Below, in pieces: positions 1 to 9,136 of a stretch of 42,892 bases of DNA (positions within the stretch are counted from its first letter, which is position 1; each line of letters opens with the position of its first letter). The DNA is from Acidobacteriaceae bacterium (lineage in GTDB: Bacteria > Acidobacteriota > Terriglobia > Bryobacterales > Bryobacteraceae). Both the position numbers and the translations under genes were made by a program. The notes under the pieces were generated by a model. It did no database searches, was not told the DNA's origin, and was given only the letters and a program-made list of their open reading frames with translations. Location: contig CAJCIT010000057.1 of NCBI GenBank assembly GCA_903970405.1, positions 1 through 42,892 on the forward strand, in the 5' to 3' direction.

Positions 1-1
1 C

Positions 2-121
2 AAATTCGGTCCTCTGCCGCCCTGGGTCGGACCGCAGTTATCGGAGCGCCCGAATCAGGATCTTGAACAGATTGGTGTTCGTCTGTTCGAAGCGAAGACA
101 CTGGAAGATCTGCTCCGATAA
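2..121 (+). CDS. DUF4351 domain protein, C-terminal end (partial)
   Basis: An open frame runs in from the left edge and stops with TAA; only the last 39 codons are visible. The residues FGPLPPWV, followed by an acidic/leucine-rich helix and the ending TLEDLLR, match the closing helices of DUF4351. That domain usually sits at the C-terminus of Rpn/PD-(D/E)XK transposase-like proteins, where the pattern is FGPLP followed by LE..L....SLEE.F. The nuclease part, if there is one, lies outside the window. The call rests on a short motif, so the family is likely but the full protein cannot be judged. Confidence 0.55.
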   Translation, partial: KFGPLPPWVGPQLSERPNQDLEQIGVRLFEAKTLEDLLR

Positions 122-169
122 CCGGAAAGCGGGTGGCTACAGTCTTGTTCCGGCAGGCCGCCGCTGCGC

Positions 170-991
170 TTATCGTTGACCGGACTTCGCGCCGCCCGTC
201 AGGGCACGCAGTGCCGCGACCTCTTCTGCCGTCAGTTCGCGGAACGTGCCCATGGAGAGACCCTCGAGCGTCAGTGGACCGATCTGGACGCGCACCAACT
301 TAAGCACTTTGCTCTCGACAGCTTCAATCATGCGGCGCACTTGCCGGTTGCGGCCTTCCGTAATCGCCATCTCAAGAAAGGTGCAGGTGGGCGTGTGGCG
401 CAGCAGCTTCACTTCCGCCGGCCGAGTAAGACCGTCACTGAGTTCGACACCGCGCCGAAGTGTCTCCAGTTGCTCTTCCGTAAGGAGGCCGGCGGCTTTG
501 ACGAGGTACGTCTTTGGGAAGTGGCGTTCAGGATTGGTAAGCGCTTCGGCGAGTTGGGTGTCGTTGGTGAGCAACAGCAAGCCGCTGGTGTCCAGATCGA
601 GACGGCCCACCTGGGCGACAAACTGATCCACGCCTTCGAGAAGATCGTAAACGGTCGGCCGGCCTTCGGGATCCTGGTAAGTGGTCACGTATCCCTTGGG
701 CTTATAGAGAAGAATGTAGCGGCGGGCCTGATCGCGGACTTGCTTACCATCGAAGGTGATGTAATCGCGCTCGAGGTCGACCCACTGATCGGGATTGCGC
801 ATCACAAGGCCGTTGACCGACACGCGGCCGTCGCCGATCCAAGCCCGCGCTTCAGTCCGGGAACCGAAACCGGCCTTTGAGAGAACGCGTTCGAGAGTCT
901 TGAGCGGGCGTTTCCCGCCTTCCGCCACCGGAGGGCTCTTGACGGACGAACGCTTGGCCGATGGGCGCTGGGGTGGAACGCGCCGGGGCAT
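170..991 (-). CDS. rluB: 23S rRNA pseudouridine synthase, RsuA/RluB family
   Basis: A 273-residue protein that isomerises a uridine in rRNA to pseudouridine. A basic, proline-rich leader (about residues 1-30) precedes an S4 RNA-binding domain (about 31-80, with LERVLSKAGFGSRTEA). The catalytic domain has YKPKG at 96-100, GRLDLDTSGLLLLTND at 129-144 with catalytic Asp132, and EGRNRQVRRM near the C-terminus. The GRLD signature without a long N-terminal domain is RsuA/RluB/RluE type rather than RluA/RluD type. RluB (position 2605) is the commonest bacterial member with an S4 domain, but the exact target uridine cannot be read from sequence. The start lies 6 nt after the stop of the upstream peptidase, so the two are probably cotranscribed. 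Confidence 0.88.
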   Translation of the reverse strand: MPRRVPPQRPSAKRSSVKSPPVAEGGKRPLKTLERVLSKAGFGSRTEARAWIGDGRVSVNGLVMRNPDQWVDLERDYITFDGKQVRDQARRYILLYKPKGYVTTYQDPEGRPTVYDLLEGVDQFVAQVGRLDLDTSGLLLLTNDTQLAEALTNPERHFPKTYLVKAAGLLTEEQLETLRRGVELSDGLTRPAEVKLLRHTPTCTFLEMAITEGRNRQVRRMIEAVESKVLKLVRVQIGPLTLEGLSMGTFRELTAEEVAALRALTGGAKSGQR

Positions 992-997
992 AGTGTG

Positions 998-2662
998 TCA
1001 GCGACTGCCGGTGGAGGTGGACTTCGAATCTTTCGTATCGACAACGGTCAGCGGCTTGCGCGGAAACATTTCGTCCTGGTTGGCGATTTCGTACACCGCT
1101 GTCGCAATGATCGCGGAAGCCTGCATCAGGTCTTCGGGAATCGCATGGCTGTAGGTATCCATGTTCGAATGATGCGTCACAGTGCCATAGTCGAGCGGAT
1201 CCTGAATGAACTGGAAGCCTGGCAGCCCGACCGCGTCAAAAGACAGATGGTCGGTGCCACCGGTGTTCTTAAGCGTGATGGTGGAAGCGCCGAGGTCGGC
1301 AAAAGGACCAAGAATCTGCTGGAAGATGGGCCGCGCCGCATCGTTTCCCTGCAGGTAAACACCGCGAATCTGGCCGCTGCCGTTATCGAGATTTAAGTAT
1401 GCGTCGAGCTTCGCGTGCTCAGGCTTGAGTTGCATGGTCTTGGGATCGCCAAAGTGCTGCTTGACGTAGGCGGCTGAACCGTAGATACCCTCTTCTTCTC
1501 CGCTCCAGAGGCCGATGCGGACAGTCCGCTTCATGGGCAGATTCAGCGCCTTCAGGATGCGGACCACCTCCATCATCACCGCGCTTCCCGCGCCGTTGTC
1601 TGTTGCCCCGGTGCCGGCGTTCCAGGAATCGAAATGCGCGCCTACCATCACGACTTCATCGGGCTTCGTCGTGCCCGGGATTTCGGCGACTATGTTGTTG
1701 CCCATTTCGTCAACGGATGAGGTTCTTACTTTCAGCTCGGCGCTGATCGTGACCGGGATGTTTTTGTCGAGCAGGCGGGTGATTCGCGTGTACTGCTCTT
1801 CGTCGACCACAAAAGTAGGCGGCGCCAGCGTGTTCGCCGCCTTTTCAGAGCCGGCTGCTTCGGCGTGGTTCATTCCATCGTGGTCACGCGGGTCAGTCCT
1901 GATAATTGCGGCCACCCCCTCATCGGCGAGGAATTTACTCAGCTTGTTCCGGAGCCCGTAGAGGCGATCGATGAACTCATCGATGTCCGCGCTGGTCAGC
2001 GACATGAAGAACCGGCTTTGGGCCTCCGGATCCTCCGGAAATTCGAAGTGGTCCCAATCGATCTTCTCTCTCTTGATCGGCGCCGGGGACTTGGCGATAT
2101 CGGCGAGCTCGCCGTCGGTGAGCCGGTGGAAGTTGGGATTCATACGGGGCGGACTGATTTTAGGGGCGCTGACCAGAATGATTTTGCCCTTCAGCTTGCC
2201 TTTCCACTTGGTCTCAAAGGCCTCGATGCCGGCGGCGAGTTTCTTTACGTCGTACTCGCGGCCGGGGAGAACGGCCATCACGACTTCGCCCTTCACGACG
2301 CCGTTGGTGGGAGCGCTCCAGGCGAGTGGCGACGCGACGAGATGCGAATAGCGAGGTGACAGCATGTCGACGGTGTATGACTCGACCGACCAACTCCGGC
2401 CGAAGGGACCCCAGGGCTCAAGGTGCACGTTGACCAAGCCGTAAGAACTGAGGCGGTCACTGGCCCACTTGGCGGCTTCGTTGAACTCGGGGGAGGCGGT
2501 GAGGCGCGGGCCGTAGACGTCCGACAGGTATGAGAGCGTATCCATGACCTGGGAGCGGTCGAATGCTTCGCCCTTGATCTTGCCCACGGTCTCAAGAGTC
2601 TTGGGATCGCCTTGGGCACAGAGGCAGGCGGAGCAAAAGAGGAGGATGCATAGCGCACGCAT
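998..2662 (-). CDS. Secreted M28-family metallopeptidase (carboxypeptidase Q-like)
   Basis: A 554-residue exported zinc peptidase. A signal peptide with a CLCAQG end spans residues 1 to about 17. A PA-like (protease-associated) region fills about 110-310, and the M28 catalytic domain about 325-535. Visible metal and catalytic residues are His343 and Asp355 (GAHFDSWNAG, then TDNGAG), the GEEEG pair Glu389/390, Asp426 (LNLDNGSG) and the terminal His in THHSNMD (497/498). All five positions of the two-zinc M28 site are present, so the enzyme should be active. The PA-then-M28 order is that of carboxypeptidase Q and related acidobacterial peptidases. Substrate is unknown; degradation of extracellular or periplasmic peptides is the likely role. 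It lies between fabG and rluB on the same strand. Confidence 0.85.
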   Translation of the reverse strand: MRALCILLFCSACLCAQGDPKTLETVGKIKGEAFDRSQVMDTLSYLSDVYGPRLTASPEFNEAAKWASDRLSSYGLVNVHLEPWGPFGRSWSVESYTVDMLSPRYSHLVASPLAWSAPTNGVVKGEVVMAVLPGREYDVKKLAAGIEAFETKWKGKLKGKIILVSAPKISPPRMNPNFHRLTDGELADIAKSPAPIKREKIDWDHFEFPEDPEAQSRFFMSLTSADIDEFIDRLYGLRNKLSKFLADEGVAAIIRTDPRDHDGMNHAEAAGSEKAANTLAPPTFVVDEEQYTRITRLLDKNIPVTISAELKVRTSSVDEMGNNIVAEIPGTTKPDEVVMVGAHFDSWNAGTGATDNGAGSAVMMEVVRILKALNLPMKRTVRIGLWSGEEEGIYGSAAYVKQHFGDPKTMQLKPEHAKLDAYLNLDNGSGQIRGVYLQGNDAARPIFQQILGPFADLGASTITLKNTGGTDHLSFDAVGLPGFQFIQDPLDYGTVTHHSNMDTYSHAIPEDLMQASAIIATAVYEIANQDEMFPRKPLTVVDTKDSKSTSTGSR

Positions 2663-2719
2663 AGGGGTGAGTTTACACCAGCGGAAGCCTGGGGCGCATC
2701 ACATGGAGCGCGGGGCGAC

Positions 2720-3454
2720 TTACATATAGATACCGCCGTTCACGTCAAGAACGTGTCCGGTGATGAAGCTGGCTTCGTCGCTTGCCAGGAAACGGACGGC
2801 GTGGGCAATATCATCCGGCGTTCCCATCCGGCGGAGCGGCGTGCTGTCGAGCATCTTCTTCTTGAGTTCTTCAGACAGTCCGTGGGTCATATCGGTCTCA
2901 ATGAAGCCGGGCGCGACGGCATTCACTGTAATATTGCGGCTGCCGACCTCCTGCGCCAGCGACTTGGTGAGGCCGATCAAGCCAGCCTTGGAAGCGACGT
3001 AGTTGGCTTGGCCCGGATTGCCCATCTCGCCCACCACGGACGAAATATTGATGATGCGGCCCCATCGCTCCCTCATCATCGGCTGCAACACCTGCTGGAT
3101 GGCGTAGAAAGCACCGGAGAGATTGGTATTGAGGACCAGTTCCCAATCGGCCTGCTTCATGCGCACAGCGAGGCCATCTTTGGTGACGCCGGCGTTATTC
3201 ACCAGGATGTCAATGCGGCCGAACTGGGTGGCGGCGGTGTCAATGGCTTTGGCAATCGAATCTTTGACGCCAACATCGATTGCGACGACGAACGTTTCAG
3301 CTCCGGCGGCCGTGAGTTCGGCGGCGGCCTCATTCAGCTTATCTACAGCCCGCGCGGCCAGCACCACCCGGTGCCCTGCCTCGGCTAATGCCTTGGCGCA
3401 CGCCCGGCCAATGCCGCGGCTGGCACCCGTCACAAATGCGACTCGTTTACTCAT
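2720..3454 (-). CDS. fabG: 3-oxoacyl-[ACP] reductase
   Basis: A 244-residue short-chain dehydrogenase, the exact usual length of FabG. It would reduce 3-oxoacyl-ACP with NADPH in fatty-acid elongation. The nucleotide-binding TGASRGIG motif is at 9-16, NNAG at 86-89, and the catalytic triad Ser139, Tyr152 and Lys156 sits in ISS and YVASK. MTHGLSEE near residue 205 and the ending ITGHVLDVNGGIYM are typical of FabG proper rather than a general SDR. It is not beside acpP or fabD, so it may be a second copy; a different SDR substrate cannot be excluded. It starts 45 nt from the divergent ubiD-family gene. Confidence 0.85.
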   Translation of the reverse strand: MSKRVAFVTGASRGIGRACAKALAEAGHRVVLAARAVDKLNEAAAELTAAGAETFVVAIDVGVKDSIAKAIDTAATQFGRIDILVNNAGVTKDGLAVRMKQADWELVLNTNLSGAFYAIQQVLQPMMRERWGRIINISSVVGEMGNPGQANYVASKAGLIGLTKSLAQEVGSRNITVNAVAPGFIETDMTHGLSEELKKKMLDSTPLRRMGTPDDIAHAVRFLASDEASFITGHVLDVNGGIYM

Positions 3455-3556
3455 AAACCTCAGTTCGTAATAGCCCCTTCAGGCTTTCCCGTCATCATAA
3501 TGGGTAAGGCGCTTGGCGCGGCCTATTGCAACCAGCCCGTGGCGCACGTTCCGGAT

Positions 3557-5005
3557 ATGGCACTCAACGATTTGCGCGATTTCATTCGCGCGCTGGAAAA
3601 AAATGGCGAGCTCAAGCGGATTCCTTTTGAGGTGGACCCTTATCTTGAGATCACCGAGTTTGCGGACCGGTCGGTGAAACAAAAAGGCCCGGCTCTCCTG
3701 TTTGAAAAGCCGAAGGGAAGCACCGTCCCGGTGCTGATTAACGCCTTCGCCAGCATGCGGCGAATGGAGATCGCGCTGGGCGTCGACAACATTGAGGACA
3801 TTGCCGGCCGCATTGCCGGTTATTTGCAGATGCAAAGGCCGGATGGTCTATTGGACAAGCTGAAAATGCTGCCTAAGCTGGCTGAGATCGGTTCCGCATT
3901 TCCGAAGACAGTGAACGGCGGTCCCTGCAAGGAAGTGATCCGGCGCACGGATTTTTCGTTGAATGAGTTTCCCATTCTGCATTGCTGGCCGCATGACGGC
4001 GGACGGTTCATTACGCTGCCGCTTGTGTTTTCGAATAATCCGAAGACAGGCAAGCGCAACTGCGGCATGTATCGGATGCAAGTCTATGATGGGCAGACCA
4101 CCGGCATGCACTGGCAGAAGCACAAGCAGGGCGCGGACCACTACCGGCGTCTTGCGCAGGAAGGCAAGCAGGCGAAGATGCCGGTGGCGGTGGCCATCGG
4201 GGCCGATCCGGCAACCCTCTATTCGGCGATTCTGCCGTTGCCGCCCGAAATCGACGAGATGATGTTTGCGGGCTTTCTGCGCGGCAAAGCCGTGGAGATG
4301 GTGAAGTGCGAGACCAACGACATTGAAGTGCCGGCGAACGCCGAGATTGTTCTGGAAGGGTATTTGAACCTGGGCGAATTGCGGAATGAGGGGCCGTTCG
4401 GCGACCATACCGGCTTCTACTCGCTGGATGACGACTATCCGGTGTTCCATATCGAGTGCATCACTCATCGAAAGCAGCCGGTGTACGCAGCGACCATTGT
4501 GGGTCCGCCGCCAATGGAAGACTTCTACATGGGGAAGGCGATTGAGCGCATTTTCCTCCCTCTGATGCGGATGCAATTGCCGGAAGTCCGCGATATTTGT
4601 ATGCCGCCCGAGGGCGTGTTCCATAACCTGATTCTTGTTTCCATCCGCAAGTCGTATCCGGGCCACGCGCGCAAAGTGATGCACGCAATCTGGGGTCTGG
4701 GCCAGGCGATGTTCAGCAAGGTGATTGTGGTGGTGGATGAAGATGTGGATGTGCAGAACGCGAGCGAAGTGGCGTGGAAAGCACTGAACAACATCGATCC
4801 GCAACGGGACATCGAGTTTGCGATGGGACCGGTGGATTCGCTTGACCACTCCAGCCGGCTGCCGAACTATGGCTCGAAGATGGGGGTGGACGCCACCACC
4901 AAGTGGAAGACGGAAGGGTTCACAAGGCGATGGCCGAACGTGATCGAGATGTCGCCGGACGTTGTAAAGCGGGTGGATGATCTGTGGAAGAAAGCCAAGC
5001 TATAA
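3557..5005 (+). CDS. ubiD: UbiD-family prFMN-dependent decarboxylase
   Basis: A decarboxylase of the UbiD family, which uses prenylated FMN supplied by a UbiX partner; in ubiquinone or menaquinone synthesis it removes the ring carboxylate. From the chosen ATG the protein is 482 residues, close to the family norm. Cofactor and metal motifs are visible: NCGMYRMQVYDGQTTGMHW, then ELRNEGPFGDHTGFYS with the acidic and Asp-His residues of the active site, and DDDYPVFHI. The frame is open back to an ATG at 3500, but homology to the family begins at LRDFIRALEKNGELKRI, so the ATG at 3557 is preferred; neither start has a clear Shine-Dalgarno. No ubiX lies nearby. A different aromatic-acid substrate is possible. 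Confidence 0.85.
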   Translation: MALNDLRDFIRALEKNGELKRIPFEVDPYLEITEFADRSVKQKGPALLFEKPKGSTVPVLINAFASMRRMEIALGVDNIEDIAGRIAGYLQMQRPDGLLDKLKMLPKLAEIGSAFPKTVNGGPCKEVIRRTDFSLNEFPILHCWPHDGGRFITLPLVFSNNPKTGKRNCGMYRMQVYDGQTTGMHWQKHKQGADHYRRLAQEGKQAKMPVAVAIGADPATLYSAILPLPPEIDEMMFAGFLRGKAVEMVKCETNDIEVPANAEIVLEGYLNLGELRNEGPFGDHTGFYSLDDDYPVFHIECITHRKQPVYAATIVGPPPMEDFYMGKAIERIFLPLMRMQLPEVRDICMPPEGVFHNLILVSIRKSYPGHARKVMHAIWGLGQAMFSKVIVVVDEDVDVQNASEVAWKALNNIDPQRDIEFAMGPVDSLDHSSRLPNYGSKMGVDATTKWKTEGFTRRWPNVIEMSPDVVKRVDDLWKKAKL

Positions 5006-5025
5006 CGGGCTATATCCGGCTTTTA
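4991..5025. terminator. Possible bidirectional terminator between ubiD and nagA
   Basis: AAAGCC (4991-4996) pairs with GGCTTT (5018-5023), with further TATA complementarity inside. The stem ends in TTTT on the plus strand and begins with AAAG, so it would give a short U-run on either strand. It sits across the 3' ends of two convergent genes only 17 nt apart. The stem is short and loosely paired. Confidence 0.35.
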
Positions 5026-6219
5026 ATCTGCTGAGCCTGCATTCGTGTCGGCTGTTCTTTCATTATCGTAGACGGTGACGCCGCCCACCACCGTTTCAAC
5101 GACGGTGAGCTTGTTAGCGATCTCGTCCCAGCGATAGCGGACAATGTCAGCCTTTTCGCCTGTGGTTAAGCCGCGCTGGCGTCCGGCGATGCGGCCGGCG
5201 CGCGCCGCGTTGGTGGTGGCCATGGCCAGCGCGTGATGCAACGGAACCTCGCCCAGCCGTACTGTGTTGCCGATGGCATGATCCATGCGCAGCGCGGCGC
5301 CGGCAAGACGGGTTCCGCCGCGCATCACGACGCTGCCATTTTCAAGCAACTCGACGGCCACCGAACCGAGTTCGTAGAAGCCGGGCGGACACATCGCGGG
5401 CATCACGGCGTCCGTGATCAGGACACTGCGTTCCACGCCTTTGGCGCGCAGGCAACTGCGCAGGAACATCCCAGGAATGTGGATGCCATCCACAATGAAG
5501 CTGGGAGAGAGACGGTCTTCGGCGAGCTGCGCCCAGATGTAGCTGGCGGTCTTCGGCAACACGGCGTGCGCGCCATTGCCCAGGTGCGTGGACATTGTGG
5601 CGCCGGCTTCCGCCGCGGCATGGATCTGCTCAGGAGTCGCCCGCGTGTGCCCGACGCTCGCCACCACGCCGCTGCGGGAGAGCATCTCAATGTAGGCCGG
5701 CGCCGTGGGCCATTCCGGCGAAATGGTCACCAGTTTGATGTGACCCTGGGCGGCATCCTGCCATCGCTTGAACTCCTCAATGTCTGGCGGCCGCACGTGC
5801 TCTACCGGGTGAGCGCCACGCGGTCCGTCTTCAGGCGAGATGTGCGGGCCTTCCACATGAAACCCATGCACGGCTGCCGCTTCGGGTGAGCCGCCAAAGG
5901 ATTCTCGCGCTGCGATGAGATTGCGGAGAGCGCCGGTGATGCGTTCGAAGGATCCGGTGATGAGGGTGGGGAAAAATCGTGTAACACCAGTCCGGAACAT
6001 GGTGCGGATGGATTGGGCGATCGCCTCGTGCGGAGCGGCCGGATCGTTGTAATCGACGCCCGCGAAGCCATTGACCTGAAGATCGATGAAACCGGGCGCC
6101 AGGAAATCGTCAGTGGGCGGTGGCGAGATCAGGTCGTCCACTAAATCGATGGTCGATGTGGCGCGGACTTCAACCACTGAGCGGCCGCCGGCAACGCGGC
6201 CGACCCAACTATTGGACAT
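5023..6219 (-). CDS. nagA: N-acetylglucosamine-6-phosphate deacetylase
   Basis: A cytosolic amidohydrolase that converts GlcNAc-6-P to glucosamine-6-P and acetate. PGFIDLQVNGFAGVDYND carries the Q-x-N variant of the first metal motif, as in E. coli NagA. Ligands seen in order are the Glu in HVEGPH, the His in SVGHT, the His in THLGNGAHA and the Asp in ITDAVMPA; RGAHPVEHV follows the substrate loop. The frame is open to a GTG at 6300, but the ATG at 6219 (398 residues) is preceded by GAAGGGA at good spacing and fits family length. It faces the same way as the permease and DeoR gene at 10.2-12.4 kb, so the three probably once formed one aminosugar catabolic unit now split by an island. Confidence 0.88.
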   Translation of the reverse strand: MSNSWVGRVAGGRSVVEVRATSTIDLVDDLISPPPTDDFLAPGFIDLQVNGFAGVDYNDPAAPHEAIAQSIRTMFRTGVTRFFPTLITGSFERITGALRNLIAARESFGGSPEAAAVHGFHVEGPHISPEDGPRGAHPVEHVRPPDIEEFKRWQDAAQGHIKLVTISPEWPTAPAYIEMLSRSGVVASVGHTRATPEQIHAAAEAGATMSTHLGNGAHAVLPKTASYIWAQLAEDRLSPSFIVDGIHIPGMFLRSCLRAKGVERSVLITDAVMPAMCPPGFYELGSVAVELLENGSVVMRGGTRLAGAALRMDHAIGNTVRLGEVPLHHALAMATTNAARAGRIAGRQRGLTTGEKADIVRYRWDEIANKLTVVETVVGGVTVYDNERTADTNAGSAD

Positions 6220-6417
6220 GCGTGTTCCCTTCAAACAAATATTACCTAGCGGGCAGGTGTTGGCAAAAAGAACATTTCGGCGACGCTCCGTTTTATTCAC
6301 AGCATCCTCACAGTACGATCGCGCTATGTCGCTGTGAACTCACGCAATAAAACGTGTGCAAAAGGGACTCGGAGTGCCCTTAATTCGCTGGCGCGAGGAG
6401 CGGAGGGTTGCTACAAC

Positions 6418-6966
6418 CTAAACAGATCCATCGCGGACTCGGGGTTTGCAGGTAATCTCGGGGGAGGTGGCTGTAGGCCTCGGGTTCGCGGTTGGTTCCC
6501 TCGGTATAGTTCCCGCCAAGAGTTTGGATGCGCCATCCCGGCGCAATCCGAGGGGGCGAGGCTGGTGGTTCGAAGGTTCTCCTGACCGCAATCGGTGCCC
6601 TTCCCATCGGTTTCCCCCCAAACCTCCAATCATAAAGTAGAATGCCGGGGATACCTTTCGCTTGAGTGCGGCAACATGACACTGCGCCACACTGCCCATA
6701 CTGATTCGGCCTATCCCGCGCGCCGGCGCCGCCCAATCAATGGATCCTATCAATTGGTGGCGGCGGAATGTCCACCACCCCGAGTCGCCGTCCATTAGCA
6801 TTAGGTCGCGAATGCGAGAAACCATCCTGGCGGCTTGCGCCGGTTGGCCCATTGCCGCAAGCTGGCGTCCGATACTTTGATAAATGTTCGCCAGAGTTAG
6901 AGCCGAAGCCCCGCCACTTAGCCGTTCACGCTCGGCGATGGCCATGGCCTCATCTACTGTCTTGAA
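6418..6966 (-). pseudogene. Decayed tetratricopeptide-type gene fragment
   Basis: After an in-frame TAG near 6978, the minus strand reads TVDEAMAIAERERLSG, then ALTLANIYQSIGRQLAAMG and PAQAARMVSRIRDL. This helix-turn-helix spacing is what TPR repeats look like in the C-terminal part of acidobacterial TPR proteins and TPR-bearing Ser/Thr kinases. Beyond about codon 60 the frame carries no recognisable protein although it stays open. No upstream half exists, so this is taken as a remnant. The boundaries are approximate and the parent family is uncertain. Confidence 0.45.
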
Positions 6967-7189
6967 GCCGTTCTAGGGCTACTGACAAGCTGACAACAGC
7001 TCCGCAAAGTTTGAGTTGCCACCGGACCGGGCGCGCCATGACCGATTGGACTCCGTATGGCCTTCGCCGGTTCCAAAGAGGAAGGGGGACAGACACCATG
7101 GCGAGAAGCTTACGTCCCAATCTGCCAAATCAGAGCCTTTTCACAATCGACGTGGGCGCAAAGGGGATATGTCGCCAACTGCATGCCTG

Positions 7190-7589
7190 TCATTTGAGAA
7201 GACGAAAAGAATCAAGTATTTCCATTCCGAGTTGCGGCCGAGGCTCGCTGGCCGGCCACACGAAAGTGAGCACGTAGTACCGGCCAACGCCCCATGCATT
7301 CATAGCGATCGAGGAGCATCGCGTCGCCGCGAAGGTGCTCCTTTTCTTCCCACATAGGCCGCCCGCTCACAGAAAAGACTCTTATGGGCCTGCTTGCCAT
7401 GCTCCTAAGCTTTTCGAGCGCAACGTCGCAAGGTTGGGAGTCCACCGTGTGCCTTATGCTGATTGCGGCACGCTGGCTCAGGTAAATAGTCCACACTTTG
7501 AAGTCCGGGTGAATGGAATCCGCATGCGGCTGCGGAGCGTAAGGAAATTTGATTGCGAATCCATCGGATGGGTACGAATATTCCTTCAA
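7190..7589 (-). pseudogene. Frameshifted conserved hypothetical gene
   Basis: From a TTG at 7589 the minus strand encodes EYSYPSDGFAIKFPYAPQPH and continues sensibly to DRYECMGRW near 7280. The same frame then turns into arginine/alanine-rich nonsense, while the +1 frame continues as RYYVLTFVWPASEPRPQ and GMEILDSFRLLK with a TGA at 7190-7192. One extra base near 7280 separates the halves. Upstream, a different frame reads LLVLGAVAQSPKTAF, which resembles a signal peptide and suggests a second frameshift before 7589. The intact protein would be a small exported one (about 150 residues) of the type seen in Solibacter-like genomes; function unknown. A sequencing error at either place is the alternative. 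Confidence 0.6.
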
Positions 7590-7900
7590 ACGCCGTTTTC
7601 GGGGACTGGGCGACGGCGCCGAGAACTAGCAAATGGACGTCTGGTTCTGCGCACCATCTGAGGCGTAGGAACACCTACCGAGAGGTAGAAACGCGAACTG
7701 AGGAAATCGTAGCGCGGCGGGTTTTGCGCTCCTCCCGAGCGCCATCAAGGACTTATCATGGACGTCCCGGAAGTTCCCCGTGATTCGGCTCCTTGGGCTT
7801 TACTTCGACTCCTGCCCTTCGGCTCTAAGAGCGTTCGTTGCGATCCTTCAGGCAACGGTCCAGTACGACAACCCGGCAAGCATCGGGTAGGCTTGGATCT
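7590..7900. other. Non-coding stretch upstream of the ATPase gene
   Basis: No frame here looks like a protein apart from the possible signal-peptide remnant at about 7590-7670. The stretch holds whatever promoter drives the ATPase-DUF4276 pair, but I could not pick out convincing -35/-10 boxes. Confidence 0.4.
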
Positions 7901-9136
7901 ATGCCCAGAAGCGGGAACAAACTATCGCCCCCTAGAATAGAACAATTGAGGGTTGAGAACTATCGGGCGCTTCGAGCCATCGAACTTAAAGAGATTACCC
8001 CGTTGACCGTGTTGTTAGGAGCTAACGGTAGCGGTAAATCAACAATTTTCGACGTCTTCAATTTTCTGTCAGAATGCTTTCAGTTTGGACTCCGCCACGC
8101 GTGGGACCGTCGCGGCAGGGCCAAAGAATTGAGGACCCGTGGACAGCAAGGGCCCATACTTATTGAGCTGAAGTACCGCGAACGAGCAGGGCAGCCGATG
8201 ATCACCTACCATCTTGCTATCAAGGAGGGCCCACGTGGGCCCGTTATTGCGGAAGAGTGGCTCCAATGGCGACGCGGTGTTCGGGGGAAACCGTTCCGCT
8301 TTCTTGACTACAAAGAAGGAAAAGGCCGCGCAGTAAGCGGCGAGCAGCCGGATGAGGAAGATCAGCGAAAAGAAATCCCCCTCAAATCGCCAGACCTAAT
8401 CGCCGTGAACGCACTCGGCCAGTTTTCCGATCACCCGCGCGTCGCAGCATTGCGTGAATTCATCACGGATTGGTATGTGTCATATCTTGCGATTGAAGAT
8501 ACACGCAGTCAGCCGGAGGCTGGTCCACAGGAGCGGCTTAGCAAGACGGGGGACAACCTGTCGAACGTTATCCAGTACTTGAGGGAAACCCACCCGGTCC
8601 GGCTGGAACAAATCTTCCAGATCCTGCGGCGGCGAGTGCCTCGCCTGGAGAAGGTACTTGCCGATGCAATGCCAGATGGCCGATTGTTACTCCAGATCAA
8701 GGATGCTCCCTTCGAAGAGCCGATCCTTGCGCGATTTGCTTCTGACGGGACGCTTAAAATGCTCGCGTACCTGGCCGTGTTGCACGACCCCGAGCCTCCC
8801 CAGTTCATCGGTATTGAGGAGCCTGAAAATTTCTTGCATCCGCGGCTCTTACCCGAGCTAGCCGAGGAATGCCGGGCTGCCACTGAACATACGCAGTTGC
8901 TTGTGACAACCCATTCTCCATTCTTTCTTAATGCGGCAAAATCCAAGGAAGTGCGAGTGCTATACCGCAATGAGCAGGGCTACACCAACGCTGTTCGGGC
9001 TTCGGACATAGAGGGTGTGGACGCGTTCATCAGCGAAGGCGCTTCCTTAGGTCAGTTGTGGCTTGAGGGCCGGTTTGGCATGGGTGATCCGTTGGTCAAT
9101 TCTGGCGCCCCGCAAGGACAGGGCCGGAGGCGCTAG
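7901..9136 (+). CDS. ABC-type AAA ATPase of a two-gene conflict system
   Basis: A 411-residue RecF/SMC-like ATPase. [17 protein letters not shown] opens the ATPase fold; Walker [10 protein letters not shown] is at 40-48; a SDGTLKML signature-like segment, Walker [14 protein letters not shown] and H-loop TTHSPFFLN follow in the last third. There is no C-terminal TOPRIM domain, unlike OLD nucleases; the nuclease-like partner is the next gene, whose ATG follows this TAG directly. ATPases of this class paired with DUF4435 or DUF4276 proteins are established or predicted anti-phage sensors (PARIS is the best-studied DUF4435 case). The ATG at 7901 is preferred over the one at 7838 because homology begins just after it. 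Codon use looks less GC-rich than the flanking nagA and permease genes, in keeping with acquisition by transfer. Confidence 0.82.
   Translation: MPRSGNKLSPPRIEQLRVENYRALRAIELKEITPLTVLLGANGSGKSTIFDVFNFLSECFQFGLRHAWDRRGRAKELRTRGQQGPILIELKYRERAGQPMITYHLAIKEGPRGPVIAEEWLQWRRGVRGKPFRFLDYKEGKGRAVSGEQPDEEDQRKEIPLKSPDLIAVNALGQFSDHPRVAALREFITDWYVSYLAIEDTRSQPEAGPQERLSKTGDNLSNVIQYLRETHPVRLEQIFQILRRRVPRLEKVLADAMPDGRLLLQIKDAPFEEPILARFASDGTLKMLAYLAVLHDPEPPQFIGIEEPENFLHPRLLPELAEECRAATEHTQLLVTTHSPFFLNAAKSKEVRVLYRNEQGYTNAVRASDIEGVDAFISEGASLGQLWLEGRFGMGDPLVNSGAPQGQGRRR

Noticed and set aside
3848..4849. 333-codon open frame antisense to ubiD
   Set aside because: His/Arg-rich composition without family features; it mirrors the codon bias of the real gene.
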